Shown here piece by piece: positions 52,080 to 61,291 of a stretch of DNA of 64,000 bases. A model generated the notes under the pieces. The model was not told the origin of the DNA, made no database searches, and saw only the letters and a program-made list of their open reading frames with translations. The stretch is from Lysinibacillus macroides (GTDB lineage: Bacteria; Bacillota; Bacilli; Bacillales_A; Planococcaceae): positions 310,001-374,000 of the forward strand of contig NZ_LGCI01000002.1 of the NCBI RefSeq assembly GCF_001281525.1, written 5' to 3'. Position 1 is the first letter of the stretch, and every line of letters starts with the position of its first letter. The position numbers and the translations under genes are program-made.

Positions 52080-52394
52080 TTGAATAAACATATTGAAATG
52101 ATTTTTGAAGCGTCTCCAATAAATGTCACTCATGATACGTATCGTAGAGAGTGTATGTATACACGTGGTATTCATATTGAAGAACAAGAATTTCTCGCCA
52201 TTTTGAATACAATGAACTCTGAAGCACGTTTATATTTTGACTTCCATAATCCACGTAAAGAAATTAAACAAGGCACCTACTTAAATGGACACTCCGGCTT
52301 AGCCTACAATATTTATCATTACTATAAGCAACACTACGGCATTGAGGTTGCCGAGTTAATCAACGGTCAAGATTTTTATGTAAAAATAATATAA
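52080..52394 (+). CDS. Hypothetical protein (104 aa)
   Basis: Not recognised. A soluble, aromatic- and His-rich protein: MNKHIEMIFEASPINVTHDT, HIEEQEFLAILNTMNSEARL, YFDFHNPRKEIKQGTYLNGH and YNIYHYYKQHYGIEVAELIN. It starts at TTG 52080, 7 bases after AAAGGAG. A 16-codon frame (MIVVDATNYSKGAVVI, 52034-52084) ends across this start, as in translational coupling, and could be a leader peptide. A terminator follows at once, so it is the last gene of its transcript. Confidence 0.65.
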   Translation: MNKHIEMIFEASPINVTHDTYRRECMYTRGIHIEEQEFLAILNTMNSEARLYFDFHNPRKEIKQGTYLNGHSGLAYNIYHYYKQHYGIEVAELINGQDFYVKII

Positions 52395-52404
52395 TCGATC
52401 TATC

Positions 52405-52457
52405 AAAAAAGCCCCTTCAAAGTTCTACCATTCAAACTTTGAAAGAGGCTTCTTTTT
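52405..52457. terminator. Bidirectional terminator
   Basis: A stem of about 17 bp with one bulge (AAAAAAGCCCCTTCAAAGTT with AACTTTGAAAGAGGCTTCTTTTT) between converging genes. Confidence 0.85.
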
Positions 52458-52460
52458 ATG

Positions 52461-53855
52461 TTATAGGTCTGTTACTTGTGCACCTAATTCTTTATTATTA
52501 TACATCGTTGTATCCAATTCTTTTGTTACACGTGCTGTTGTTACACCTGCAGTCATTGAACCACTGACATTTAAAGCTGTACGTCCCATATCAATTAAAG
52601 GCTCAACAGAGATTAATACACCCGCAAGCGCCACTGGTAAATCAAGCGCTGATAATACTAAAATTGCTGCAAATGTTGCACCACCACCAACACCTGCTAC
52701 ACCAAATGAGCTGATGGCTACTACTGCAATAACCGTAATAAGAAATACAGGGTCAAGTGGATTAATGCCAACCGTTGGCGCAATCATAATCGCTAACATG
52801 GCAGGATAGACGCCTGCACAGCCGTTTTGACCAATTGATAAGCCAAAGGAAGCCGAGAAGTTTGCGATACCTTCAGATACCCCAAGACGTCCTGTTTGCG
52901 TTTGAATATTCATTGGTAATGTGCCCGCACTTGAACGTGATGTAAAGGCAAATAACAATGTTTCCGCAGATTTTTTTACATACGTTATTGGATTTAAACC
53001 GCTTAATGTCAAAATTAATAAATGTACAAGGAATACAATAATTAATGCTACATAAGACGCTATAACAAATTTACCTAAGTTATAAATCGCACTAAAGTCA
53101 GATGTCGCTACTGTACGAGCCATAATCGCTAAAATACCATATGGTGTTAAACGTAAAATAATTGTTACAACGCCCATAACAAGCGCATAAATCGCATCCA
53201 AGCCTTTTTTAATAGTAGCTGCTGTCGCCTCATCCTTACGTGAAACACGTAAATAAGCAAATCCTAGAAACGCTGAGAAAATAACAACCGCTATTGTAGA
53301 TGTAGAACGTGCACCCGTTAAATCTAAGAATGGGTTTGCTGGGAATAGCTCAATAATCTGTGTTGGTAAATCTGGCGCTGCTAAGCCTGTTGCTCTTTCC
53401 TCAATATATTGCCCACGCTCAGTTTCTGCATCACCCTGCAAAATTTGCGTTGCATCTAAATCAAATACAGTTGCTGAAAAAATACCTACGGCTGCTGAGA
53501 TAGCCGTTGTACCAATTAAAATCGCTAAAATAAGTGCCGCCATTTTCCCAAAGTTCTTGCCAATCTTCATTTTTGTAAAGGCAATTAAAATGGAGATAAA
53601 TACTAACGGCATTGCCACCATTTGTAGCAATTTTACATAACCTGTACCGATAATATTGTACCAAGATGTTGTTTTCGCTAACACCTCTGAATCAATACCA
53701 TAGATAAAATGAAGCCCAAGACCAAGTACAATCCCTAAGCCTAGACCTGCAAAAACACGATTTGAAAATTTAACGTGTTTTTTGTTCATCACATATAAAA
53801 TTCCAACGAACACCAGCAATACTGCTACGTTCACGATAATTTGTAAATTTGACAA
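52461..53855 (-). CDS. tcyP: L-cystine symporter, TcyP-like
   Basis: A 464-residue transporter of the dicarboxylate/amino acid:cation symporter family. It resembles B. subtilis TcyP: VKFSNRVFAGLGLGIVLGLG, VKLLQMVAMPLVFISILIAF (about residues 72-91), AFTSRSSAGTLPMNIQTQTG (hairpin loop with the Ser-rich motif, about 302-321) and GVAGVGGGATFAAILVLSAL. It takes up cystine with a cation. A near-ideal promoter with a tandem repeat in its spacer lies upstream. It is a single-gene unit. Confidence 0.88.
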   Translation of the reverse strand: MSNLQIIVNVAVLLVFVGILYVMNKKHVKFSNRVFAGLGLGIVLGLGLHFIYGIDSEVLAKTTSWYNIIGTGYVKLLQMVAMPLVFISILIAFTKMKIGKNFGKMAALILAILIGTTAISAAVGIFSATVFDLDATQILQGDAETERGQYIEERATGLAAPDLPTQIIELFPANPFLDLTGARSTSTIAVVIFSAFLGFAYLRVSRKDEATAATIKKGLDAIYALVMGVVTIILRLTPYGILAIMARTVATSDFSAIYNLGKFVIASYVALIIVFLVHLLILTLSGLNPITYVKKSAETLLFAFTSRSSAGTLPMNIQTQTGRLGVSEGIANFSASFGLSIGQNGCAGVYPAMLAIMIAPTVGINPLDPVFLITVIAVVAISSFGVAGVGGGATFAAILVLSALDLPVALAGVLISVEPLIDMGRTALNVSGSMTAGVTTARVTKELDTTMYNNKELGAQVTDL

Positions 53856-53894
53856 TGAAATGCCTCCTAAGATGTTTTAATATAATGTATTCGA

Positions 53895-53923
53895 ATTATA
53901 TACCTATAATACCTATAATTCAA
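53895..53923 (-). promoter_or_regulatory. tcyP promoter with tandem repeat in the spacer
   Basis: On the minus strand TTGAAT, 17 bases, TATAAT. The spacer is made of the tandem 9-mer ATTATAGGT, which could be an operator, for instance for the cysteine regulator CymR. The -10 box lies about 40 bases before the start codon. Confidence 0.65.
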
Positions 53924-53929
53924 GTAAGT

Positions 53930-54264
53930 TTTATTGAGATTAATAAATTTTTGCGCTAAACATAGCCTCTTCCTTTTAATTATGCCCTGAAAATAGCCCT
54001 CGAAAACTTCGTTCAGATGGCTTTTTCGATCGTATAAATATTTTAGTCGTTCACACTACAATTGGTGACAAATAATAAACTGCCCCTAGATTGTTGGCTT
54101 TTAACAATCTAGGAGCAGTTTTATAGCTACATTTTAATTTCATTTCTAATCATAGCCGCCAATTATTCAAAGATACCATCATTATAGAATGTTCACTGTT
54201 AGGCTTTCCCGCGCCTTGGCTAATCAAAGCATGCTATATCGTCTGAAGAGTTTATCTTGTAAAA
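53930..54264. other. Gap with an orphan terminator
   Basis: No gene is seen. At 54078-54122 lies a strong hairpin (AACTGCCCCTAGATTGTT with AACAATCTAGGAGCAGTT) followed by TTATAG. It does not end any gene I can find on the plus strand, so it may belong to a decayed gene or to a small RNA. Confidence 0.5.
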
Positions 54265-55227
54265 CTATTTTACCGTTTGTAATGAGGCAGGCTTTTTATT
54301 AATCAGGTAACAGCTACCTGCAATTTTTTTACATTCTTTTTTTAGATGAGCTATGGCATTAGATAATTGCTCTACAAAGTCAAAATGCTGGCATTCATTT
54401 GTAATCACAGCAATAGATAAGGAGGTGCATGTTAAAGGTTGTAGTTCCCCCACTCTATTCGCCACCTGCACATATGTTAAATCCTCTAAATGATAAAAGC
54501 TTAAAATATTAGCATCAAAATCAGCGATAATTTTTTGACAAATGTCTTCTATCTGATAATGTGGAAGAATCGCCACAAAATCATCACCGCCAATATGCCC
54601 TAAAAAATCCTCCATACCACATATATGCCTTTTTAAAATATCTGTTAAATACAATAAAATTTTATCACCCTTATTAAAGCCGTACGTGTCATTATAGGAT
54701 TTAAAATGATCTAAATCGAAATATATTAAACTGTATTGTGGTCGCTGTAATGCTTCCTCTAGCTTTTCATCAATTAATTTATTTCCTGGAAGACTGCTTA
54801 ACGGATTCAAAAAACTTGCGATAGTTACCTGTATCTCTACTAGCTTTAATAGTAATTCTCGAATACTAACCATTCCATTGTATAAGCCATTTTTTGTAAC
54901 GATAATATCATCATACAAATCCTCTGGTGGTCTGGACATTGCGAGCGTACTGACCTCTGTAATAAGTCTATTGCAGTCTACTATTAACGAATCTTCCTTC
55001 ACAACAAGTCGATTTTGCCGCTCCATAAACAAATTGTAGCCATAGCGAGTACCTATTTTTTGATAGAAATGTGTACGTGTAATATGTCCAATCGGTTTTT
55101 CATCCCGAACGACAACGACACTACGCAACGTAGGATCACTTGTAAAAAGTTTATCTACTTCTTTATTTTTCACAAACTCGCTAATATATGGACCTTTTTC
55201 AATGACTTCCCCTATCTTCATAGTCAC
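54265..55227 (-). CDS. CBS-pair / GGDEF protein (diguanylate cyclase)
   Basis: A 320-residue protein. An N-terminal CBS-like pair (residues about 10-130: LRSVVVVRDEKPIGHITRTH, YDDIIVTKNGLYNGMVSIRE) is followed by a GGDEF domain (about 150-315) with FDLDHFKSYNDTYGFNKGDK and an active-site-like IGGDDFVAILP (GGDDF in place of GGDEF, which usually keeps activity). It starts inside the last 29 bases of the EAL gene in another frame (GTG 55227 or ATG 55221 after AAGGATG). Together they equal an EAL-CBS-GGDEF protein cut in two. Confidence 0.88.
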   Translation of the reverse strand: MTMKIGEVIEKGPYISEFVKNKEVDKLFTSDPTLRSVVVVRDEKPIGHITRTHFYQKIGTRYGYNLFMERQNRLVVKEDSLIVDCNRLITEVSTLAMSRPPEDLYDDIIVTKNGLYNGMVSIRELLLKLVEIQVTIASFLNPLSSLPGNKLIDEKLEEALQRPQYSLIYFDLDHFKSYNDTYGFNKGDKILLYLTDILKRHICGMEDFLGHIGGDDFVAILPHYQIEDICQKIIADFDANILSFYHLEDLTYVQVANRVGELQPLTCTSLSIAVITNECQHFDFVEQLSNAIAHLKKECKKIAGSCYLINKKPASLQTVK

Positions 55228-56080
55228 CCATCCTTATTCTCCCTAATCGTATTTCCTCTGCGGGCTTTCCTATCGCATAACCTTGGGCATAGTGAATACC
55301 TATACGAGACAAATATTCAAGTTCTTCGTGTCGTTCAATTCCTTCAGCGATAATTTTAGTATTCGCCTGTTCCGCATATTCCATCAACAAACTAACAAGC
55401 TGTTGTTGTTCCCTATTTTTATCAATAAATTGAATTAATGAACGATCCAACTTAATGAATTCTGGTTTTAAATAGATAAGCGTTTTTAAACTATTATAGC
55501 CTGAGCCTACATCATCTACGGCAATACGATAGCCTTGCGAGCGGTAATGGGATAACACACGTTCAAATTCCACAAAATCCACTACAGCACTACGCTCCGT
55601 TAATTCAAAGACTACCTGCTGAGGTTTAATACCAAGCTCTTTTAATAATTGTAGAGTCTCTCCACTATGATATTTTTTATCGATTAATACATTCGGATGA
55701 ATATTGAGAAACACTAAAAAGCTTCTGTCCTTCCACTTTTCAGATAACCGCTCCTTAAAGCGTTGTAAGGAAAGATTTCTACAAAAGCATTCAAATAAAA
55801 ATACGCAATCTGTTTGTCCCACAAACTCATAAAATTGATCGACACTCGTAAATAATTTTGAAGATACAGGGCGATTTAATGCTTCAAACCCTATCGTTTG
55901 CTGCGATTGTAAATCTACAATAGGCTGAAAGTATGTCTGTAGATCATGACGTTGGATAATTTGCTTTAATGCTTTTAAGCGCTTGATATATAATGCATTA
56001 TGTCGATATTTTCCATATAAATATTTCAATAGGGAAACTATAGTGCTAGTTTTTAGCCTATATCCTACAGCAGACTCCAT
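55199..56080 (-). CDS. EAL-domain cyclic-di-GMP phosphodiesterase
   Basis: A 293-residue protein with no membrane helix. All EAL motifs are present: FQPIVDLQSQQTIGFEALNR (about residues 51-70), the metal Asn in FLNIHP, the Glu in VFELTER, the DDVGSGYNSL loop (about 192-201), Lys in KLDRSLI, EGIE, and the final QGYAIGKP. It should hydrolyse c-di-GMP. It overlaps the CBS-GGDEF gene by 29 bases, so the two are translated together and have opposite enzymatic roles. Confidence 0.9.
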   Translation of the reverse strand: MESAVGYRLKTSTIVSLLKYLYGKYRHNALYIKRLKALKQIIQRHDLQTYFQPIVDLQSQQTIGFEALNRPVSSKLFTSVDQFYEFVGQTDCVFLFECFCRNLSLQRFKERLSEKWKDRSFLVFLNIHPNVLIDKKYHSGETLQLLKELGIKPQQVVFELTERSAVVDFVEFERVLSHYRSQGYRIAVDDVGSGYNSLKTLIYLKPEFIKLDRSLIQFIDKNREQQQLVSLLMEYAEQANTKIIAEGIERHEELEYLSRIGIHYAQGYAIGKPAEEIRLGRIRMGDYEDRGSH

Positions 56081-56316
56081 TGGTGCACCTCTTCAAATAG
56101 TTATTATGCTTCATTGTACGCCTTTATTGTAAAGAGACTGTGAATCATATGTAAAAAAGAAAGCAACAGTAGTCATTTCCAACATACTTACTTCATGATT
56201 CCCCATTCAACAAGTAGATGTCTCCTTTCGTACAGTCTACGATACAAATGGTTTTTTATCAGCAAGTTCATTTATAATAGAAAAATAGTAGCTTATTATA
56301 GGAAAGGCCTGATCGA

Positions 56317-57480
56317 ATGATGAATGTAGAAAACTTTTTACAGCTACCCATTACCAAAAATTTCACTGTTGTTGCTGGTCACAACGGCTTACATAGAACT
56401 GTTCAAAATGTAGAGATTTTAGACTTTGAATTCTCACCAGATATTCACCCTGCTCGAGAAACGGCTTTTTCACCCAATAGTGTTGTGTTAAGCAGTTTAT
56501 TATTTGCTAAGCAACAGCCTGACTATTTATTGAATGCTGTTAAAAGTCTGATTGAGCTTGGTGCTAGTGCCCTAGCATATAAGCCTGTTATTTTCCGAAG
56601 TTTACCGGATGAGGTGCTGATATATGCTGATAAGGAAAATTTTCCGATATTAAAATTTGGTGGAGATGAGTTTTTTGAGAAGATTATTTTAGAAACAATG
56701 GCCTATGCAAACACACAGGATTATTCGTTCTTTTTAGAAACTATTTTGCGAAGACTTATTGAAGAGGATATGACACAGGAGCAACTAAAATCCTTTTTAC
56801 AGCAAATGAACAAGCCCTTTGAAAAATATGTATTTGTCGTTAATTTGCGAGCAAAGGACTCCTTTCAATCGAATTGGAAACAAAGCCTTATGGCATTAGA
56901 GCCGCTCTTAAAAACAGGTCTTATCTGCTCCTATGGAGAGAGCCTTTTTATTATCATGACTCATTCATCTCAGCAGTTTCAATTCGAAAAAGTGTTACAT
57001 GAATGGCTTGCCTTATACGCTTTACCTATTGAGCTATATACCATTGGCTATAGCAATAGCTACGATAGCCAAACAGGATTTCCATTCGCCCTACGAGAAG
57101 CTTTTGCTGCAAGCATTTTTGCCGAGATAGATTTAATGCCAAGCTATCATTATAGCCATCTTGCATCAGATTGTTTATTCATTGAGCTCTATCGGAAAGA
57201 GCCAGCATTTGCAATGGACTATGTTACGAAATTTTTAGCCCCACTCCTTGATGATAAAGCAGACCCAGATTTAATAGAAACCGCCATCACCTATATTATT
57301 AAAAAAGGAAATATCAAAGAAGTAGCCGTAGCGCACTTTTGCCATCCCAATACAATTCGCTATCGCTTGGCAAAAATACGACAACTCGTTGGATGCATAG
57401 ATAATGATTATGTTTTTTATGAACGTCTTGCTGCAGCCATTAAATTGTACTTATTACATCATAAATTAACCGGTGCATAA
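56317..57480 (+). CDS. PucR-family transcriptional regulator
   Basis: A 387-residue protein. The N-terminal PucR domain is residues about 6-125 (VENFLQLPITKNFTVVAGHN, NVEILDFEFSPDIHPARETA). The C-terminal helix-turn-helix (HTH_30) reads IKKGNIKEVAVAHFCHPNTI and RYRLAKIRQLVGCIDNDYVF (about 326-370). The family controls purine, proline or other nitrogen genes as a ligand-responsive activator. The DMT transporter 105 bases downstream on the same strand may be a target. Confidence 0.88.
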   Translation: MMNVENFLQLPITKNFTVVAGHNGLHRTVQNVEILDFEFSPDIHPARETAFSPNSVVLSSLLFAKQQPDYLLNAVKSLIELGASALAYKPVIFRSLPDEVLIYADKENFPILKFGGDEFFEKIILETMAYANTQDYSFFLETILRRLIEEDMTQEQLKSFLQQMNKPFEKYVFVVNLRAKDSFQSNWKQSLMALEPLLKTGLICSYGESLFIIMTHSSQQFQFEKVLHEWLALYALPIELYTIGYSNSYDSQTGFPFALREAFAASIFAEIDLMPSYHYSHLASDCLFIELYRKEPAFAMDYVTKFLAPLLDDKADPDLIETAITYIIKKGNIKEVAVAHFCHPNTIRYRLAKIRQLVGCIDNDYVFYERLAAAIKLYLLHHKLTGA

Positions 57481-57584
57481 TCACTTTGGAATAAGTACAA
57501 AAAACGCCTGGATATTTAGAAATAGAATCAAATTATTTTCTTCTTTCTTATGCTATTCTATTGAAGTCAGGAGGAAGGAGAGAA

Positions 57585-58466
57585 ATGAAAACTTACATAG
57601 CTGATGGCATGCTGCTCATTACGGCAATCGTTTGGGGGAGCGGATTTGTCGTGACAGCCATTGCCTTAGAATATTTAACGGCCTATCAATTGATGGCCGC
57701 TCGCTTTACTTTAGCAACGCTGATTTTAATTTTATTATTTGGGAAAAGATTAAGAAAAGCTTCAAAATCGGTTATTTGGAAAGGTGCAATATTAGGTGCA
57801 ATTTTATATACAGCATTCGCTCTACAAACCGTTGGGCTCGAATATACAACACCATCAAAAAATGCTTTTTTAACTGCTGTGAATGTTATTATTGTGCCGC
57901 TCATTGCACTTGCGGTGTACAAACGCCGTATCGATGGCTACGAAATTATCGGTGCTTTTATGGCGATTTTCGGAATCGGGCTTTTATCGCTTGAAGGTTC
58001 ATTGACAATGAATATAGGTGACCTTTTATCATTGGCCTGCGCTGTTGGCTTTGCCTTTGATATTTTCTATACAAACCTTTTTGTCAAAAAAGAGGACCCT
58101 ATTACTTTAACAATTATTCAATTTATGTCTGCTTCCATTATAGGTATTATCATTGTTATGGGACAGGGAGGTATGCCAACAAGCTTAGAGAAAGAAGGCA
58201 TGTTATCCATTGTATATTTAGCCATTTTCTCAACAGTTATAGCTTATCTATGTCAAAATATAGCTTATAAGTATACATCAGCTACAAAAGGAGCTATTAT
58301 TTTATCTACTGAATCATTCTTCGGTATGGTATTTTCAGTTATCTTTTTACATGAAATTTTAACAGGTCGCATGATGGCAGGTGCAGTGCTTATTTTACTA
58401 GCGATTATTATCGCAGAGGTTAAACCAGCCTATCCGAAAAAGCAGCTACTTGATCGAAATATTTAA
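57585..58466 (+). CDS. EamA/DMT-family exporter
   Basis: A 293-residue, ten-helix drug/metabolite transporter. Two EamA repeats are seen: first GMLLITAIVWGSGFVVTAIA, YTTPSKNAFLTAVNVIIVPL; second DLLSLACAVGFAFDIFYTNL, KGAIILSTESFFGMVFSVIF. The start ATG 57585 is preceded by GGAGGAAGGAGAG; a longer frame from 57561 overlaps that site. It probably exports a metabolite, perhaps under the control of the PucR-type gene before it. Confidence 0.88.
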   Translation: MKTYIADGMLLITAIVWGSGFVVTAIALEYLTAYQLMAARFTLATLILILLFGKRLRKASKSVIWKGAILGAILYTAFALQTVGLEYTTPSKNAFLTAVNVIIVPLIALAVYKRRIDGYEIIGAFMAIFGIGLLSLEGSLTMNIGDLLSLACAVGFAFDIFYTNLFVKKEDPITLTIIQFMSASIIGIIIVMGQGGMPTSLEKEGMLSIVYLAIFSTVIAYLCQNIAYKYTSATKGAIILSTESFFGMVFSVIFLHEILTGRMMAGAVLILLAIIIAEVKPAYPKKQLLDRNI

Positions 58467-58529
58467 AGGGACTTAGCAAATTTTTCTCTTTTTGAATATA
58501 AATTGATAAGAAAACCTTTTGCAATACTA

Positions 58530-58569
58530 AAAAGACTAGAAATAGAATATAGCATTTCTAGTCTTTCTT
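58530..58569. terminator. Bidirectional terminator
   Basis: A 13-bp stem AAAGACTAGAAAT / ATTTCTAGTCTTT between converging genes. Confidence 0.85.
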
Positions 58570-58575
58570 TACTAT

Positions 58576-59298
58576 TTATAACACTTTTGCTAAAAAGTCC
58601 TGTGTACGTTTCTCTTGTGGATTATTAAATATTTCAGCTGGTGTACCTTCTTCCACCAAGTAACCACCATCCATAAATAAAATACGATCTCCCACTTCAC
58701 GTGCAAAGCCCATTTCATGCGTAACAATGACCATTGTCATTCCTTCATGCGCCAGAGCACCCATTACGTTTAAGACTTCTCCAACCATTTCTGGATCTAA
58801 TGCTGATGTTGGTTCATCAAATAGCATGACTTTTGGTTTCATCGCTAAAGATCTAGCAATAGCAACACGTTGCTGCTGCCCGCCCGATAGTTGATGTGGG
58901 TAGGCATGTTCTTTATCTGGTAATCCTACTTTTTTTAATAATTCTCTCGCTAAACTTTCACTTTCTTCTTTACTTTTTTTCAGCACTTGAATAGGTCCAA
59001 TTGTAATATTCCCTAACACTGTTAAGTGCTCAAATAAATTAAATTGCTGAAAACACATACCCACATGCTGTCTTAATTGTGGAATATTTGTTTTTGGGTT
59101 CGTTAACTCCATCCCCACAATATCAATTTTTCCTTTTGTTGCCTTTTCTAATCCATTTAGGCATCTTAAAAAAGTACTCTTTCCACTTCCAGAAGGTCCG
59201 ATGACTACTACCACTTCTTGAGGTTTAATATGTGCGTTTATGCCTTTTAAAACTTCAATATCTCCATATGATTTATATAAATCTTCAACGTGTATCAA
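58576..59298 (-). CDS. Polar amino acid ABC transporter, ATPase (GlnQ-like)
   Basis: A 240-residue ATPase: Walker [10 protein letters not shown] (about residues 34-42), Q-loop [13 protein letters not shown], signature LSGGQQQRV (about 134), Walker [15 protein letters not shown] and [11 protein letters not shown]. It overlaps the permease gene by 14 bases. Most like GlnQ/TcyC/ArtM. Energises import of a polar amino acid. Confidence 0.92.
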   Translation of the reverse strand: MIHVEDLYKSYGDIEVLKGINAHIKPQEVVVVIGPSGSGKSTFLRCLNGLEKATKGKIDIVGMELTNPKTNIPQLRQHVGMCFQQFNLFEHLTVLGNITIGPIQVLKKSKEESESLARELLKKVGLPDKEHAYPHQLSGGQQQRVAIARSLAMKPKVMLFDEPTSALDPEMVGEVLNVMGALAHEGMTMVIVTHEMGFAREVGDRILFMDGGYLVEEGTPAEIFNNPQEKRTQDFLAKVL

Positions 59299-59953
59299 GT
59301 CGCATCTTCCTTTCTAAATAACCAGCAAATTGGGATATAGAAAAAATAAGTATAAAATAAATAATCCCTATTGTTATCCAAATTGCGAAAGGTTCGAATG
59401 TTGTGGAAATAATAATTTGCCCTCGGTAAACTAAATCAATAATACCGATTGGTGCTAATAAAGACGTATCTTTAATGGCTTGCGCTGATTGATTCACTAA
59501 CGGTGGAATCATTCGTTTAAAAGCTTGAGGTAAAATAATGAAACGCATTGTTTGAAACTCCGTCATCCCAATACTTTCAGAAGCTTCTCTTTGTCCTTTA
59601 TTAACACTTAAAATCCCAGCACGAATAATTTCAGAAATATATGCTCCTTGATGCAATGCCAACGTTAATGTAGCCGCTATTATAGGATATGACCTTTGCC
59701 CAAACCATTCATTTAAAGGCAAAACACCCGCTAAACCAAAAACAATGAAAAATAATTGAACTAATAATGGCGTTGAACGGAAAATTTCTACATAAATTGA
59801 TGCAATCCCTTTTAAAAAGGAAGATTGTGATAATTTCATAATCGCGGCAATTAAACCAATAATAATTGCTAATACAATGGAAGCGATTGAATAATAAATT
59901 GTATATTTAAGACCTTCTAAAATCATTGGCATATTTTCTAATACTACATCCAA
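59285..59953 (-). CDS. Polar amino acid ABC transporter, permease
   Basis: A 222-residue HisMQ-type permease with about five helices. It has the EAA loop [24 protein letters not shown] (about residues 107-130) and the C-terminal [11 protein letters not shown]. The binding-protein gene lies upstream, and the ATPase gene overlaps it. Probably a homodimer in the membrane. Confidence 0.92.
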   Translation of the reverse strand: MDVVLENMPMILEGLKYTIYYSIASIVLAIIIGLIAAIMKLSQSSFLKGIASIYVEIFRSTPLLVQLFFIVFGLAGVLPLNEWFGQRSYPIIAATLTLALHQGAYISEIIRAGILSVNKGQREASESIGMTEFQTMRFIILPQAFKRMIPPLVNQSAQAIKDTSLLAPIGIIDLVYRGQIIISTTFEPFAIWITIGIIYFILIFSISQFAGYLERKMRLDTR

Positions 59954-60052
59954 GCTATCTCCCCCATTTCAACACTATCAATATTACAAAAGAGACGTAA
60001 TATACCCCTTTTTAGCAATATTTAAAATCAGTAACATTGCTATGGGTTTTAC

Positions 60053-60106
60053 CTTGATTCAGCAAAAATATTTGTACGGTTGCACAAAAAATATTGCTGA
60101 ATCAAG
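60053..60106. promoter_or_regulatory. Intra-operon hairpin
   Basis: A stem of about 20 bp with one bulge (CTTGATTCAGCA-AAAATATTT with AAAATATT-TGCTGAATCAAG) in the 163-base gap between the binding-protein and permease genes. It would cut or pause the transcript so that more binding protein than permease is made. Confidence 0.6.
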
Positions 60107-60116
60107 ATAAATCATG

Positions 60117-60950
60117 TTATTCAGCTTTAACTGCTACTTCCTCAGGCTTTACAACATCTTCAATGAAACCGTTCTTTTCTCCGTTTAAATACTCATCAAA
60201 TAACTTCTCGTATTCCCCATTTTTTTGAAGCTTTTCTAAGCCGCCATTAATCTTTTCTAATAGCTCTGTTTTTGATTTATTGATAGCGATACCATAATAT
60301 TCACCAGCTAAAATATCCCCTACAATTTCTGCATCTGTTTCTTGTGTAGTAATATAGTTAATGTTTGATGGATTGTCATATAAAATCGCATCGATACCAC
60401 CATTGTCTAATGCACTATATGTTGTACTAATATCAGCATATTGCTTAATATCCTGGTCTTTGATGCCATTTTGAGTTAAATAGTTGTAGGATGAAGTCCC
60501 TTTTTGAATCCCTACCAGTTTACCTTTTAAATCGTCAAAACCTTTAATGCCTGAATCAGGCTTTGTTAAAATAGATAAACCAGACTTATAATAGGCATTT
60601 GAAAAATTCACGCTTTCTAGTCGCTTGTCTGTAATACTTAATGCACCTACTACTACGTCTAACTGACCTGCTTTTAAAGCTGGTACAAGACCATCAAATT
60701 GCATGCTAGAAAGCTCTACTTCAAAACCTTCTTCTTCACCAATTTTTTTAATGAGGGCAATATCAAAACCTACTAATTCCCCTTTTTCTTCAGATTCAAA
60801 GGGTGGATAAGTAGGGCTAGTTCCCACCTGGACTACTAATTTTTCAGAACCTCCACCTTCTGTCTTGTCAGAGCCTGATTTATCTGCCCCACAAGCAGCT
60901 AAAACAGCCACTAATAGTGTAGTTAAAAATAATAGCATTACCTTCTTCAT
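60117..60950 (-). CDS. Polar amino acid ABC transporter, substrate-binding lipoprotein
   Basis: A 277-residue family 3 solute-binding protein with lipobox LAACG near residue 20, so it is anchored outside the membrane. It has the typical VQVGTSPTYPPFESEEKGEL, VGFDIALIKKIGEEEGFEVE and DVVVGALSITDKRLESVNFS. The start ATG 60950 is 6 bases from GAGGAGG; the ATG at 60956 is too close. The ligand is probably a polar amino acid, cystine or arginine among the options. Confidence 0.92.
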   Translation of the reverse strand: MKKVMLLFLTTLLVAVLAACGADKSGSDKTEGGGSEKLVVQVGTSPTYPPFESEEKGELVGFDIALIKKIGEEEGFEVELSSMQFDGLVPALKAGQLDVVVGALSITDKRLESVNFSNAYYKSGLSILTKPDSGIKGFDDLKGKLVGIQKGTSSYNYLTQNGIKDQDIKQYADISTTYSALDNGGIDAILYDNPSNINYITTQETDAEIVGDILAGEYYGIAINKSKTELLEKINGGLEKLQKNGEYEKLFDEYLNGEKNGFIEDVVKPEEVAVKAE

Positions 60951-61291
60951 AAACATCCTCCTCGTTAACAAATCTATGCGGTCAATACAGAATTCCTAAA
61001 ATATTCAGACATTTAAACCCCTCACAGCGTACAGCTTTTTTCAATATGTTTTAACGTCTGGCTCTTGACGACACATATAGTTTTACCAATAGTATGAATT
61101 AGACTATCGAACCTTTTACTATATCTAAATTTTGAAAAATGAGTGTTGTTGTCTGTAAAGCTAGTATAGCACATATCAGAAACTGGCTGTGGGTAAATCT
61201 ATACCGCTTCCAATGCCCAACTACACCCTGCTCAGGTCGTTTATTAGAAAATTCTGTTAATACAATAGATTGTATTATATGAAACTCGTAT
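60951..61291. other. Gap with no supported gene
   Basis: Promoter region of the amino acid transport operon plus decayed sequence. A 71-codon frame at 61099-61314 overlaps the aminotransferase remnant in a wrong frame and shows no coding pattern. No riboswitch or T-box was recognised. Confidence 0.4.

Noticed and set aside
53970-54075. Short plus-strand frame ending RINILVVHTTIGDK
   Set aside because: Closed on both sides by stops within about 30 codons, no start, and no family resemblance; too weak even for a pseudogene.
60951-61100. Riboswitch or T-box before the amino acid ABC operon
   Set aside because: I looked for a specifier-loop or S-box/L-box type layout and saw no matching conserved blocks or terminator-antiterminator pair.
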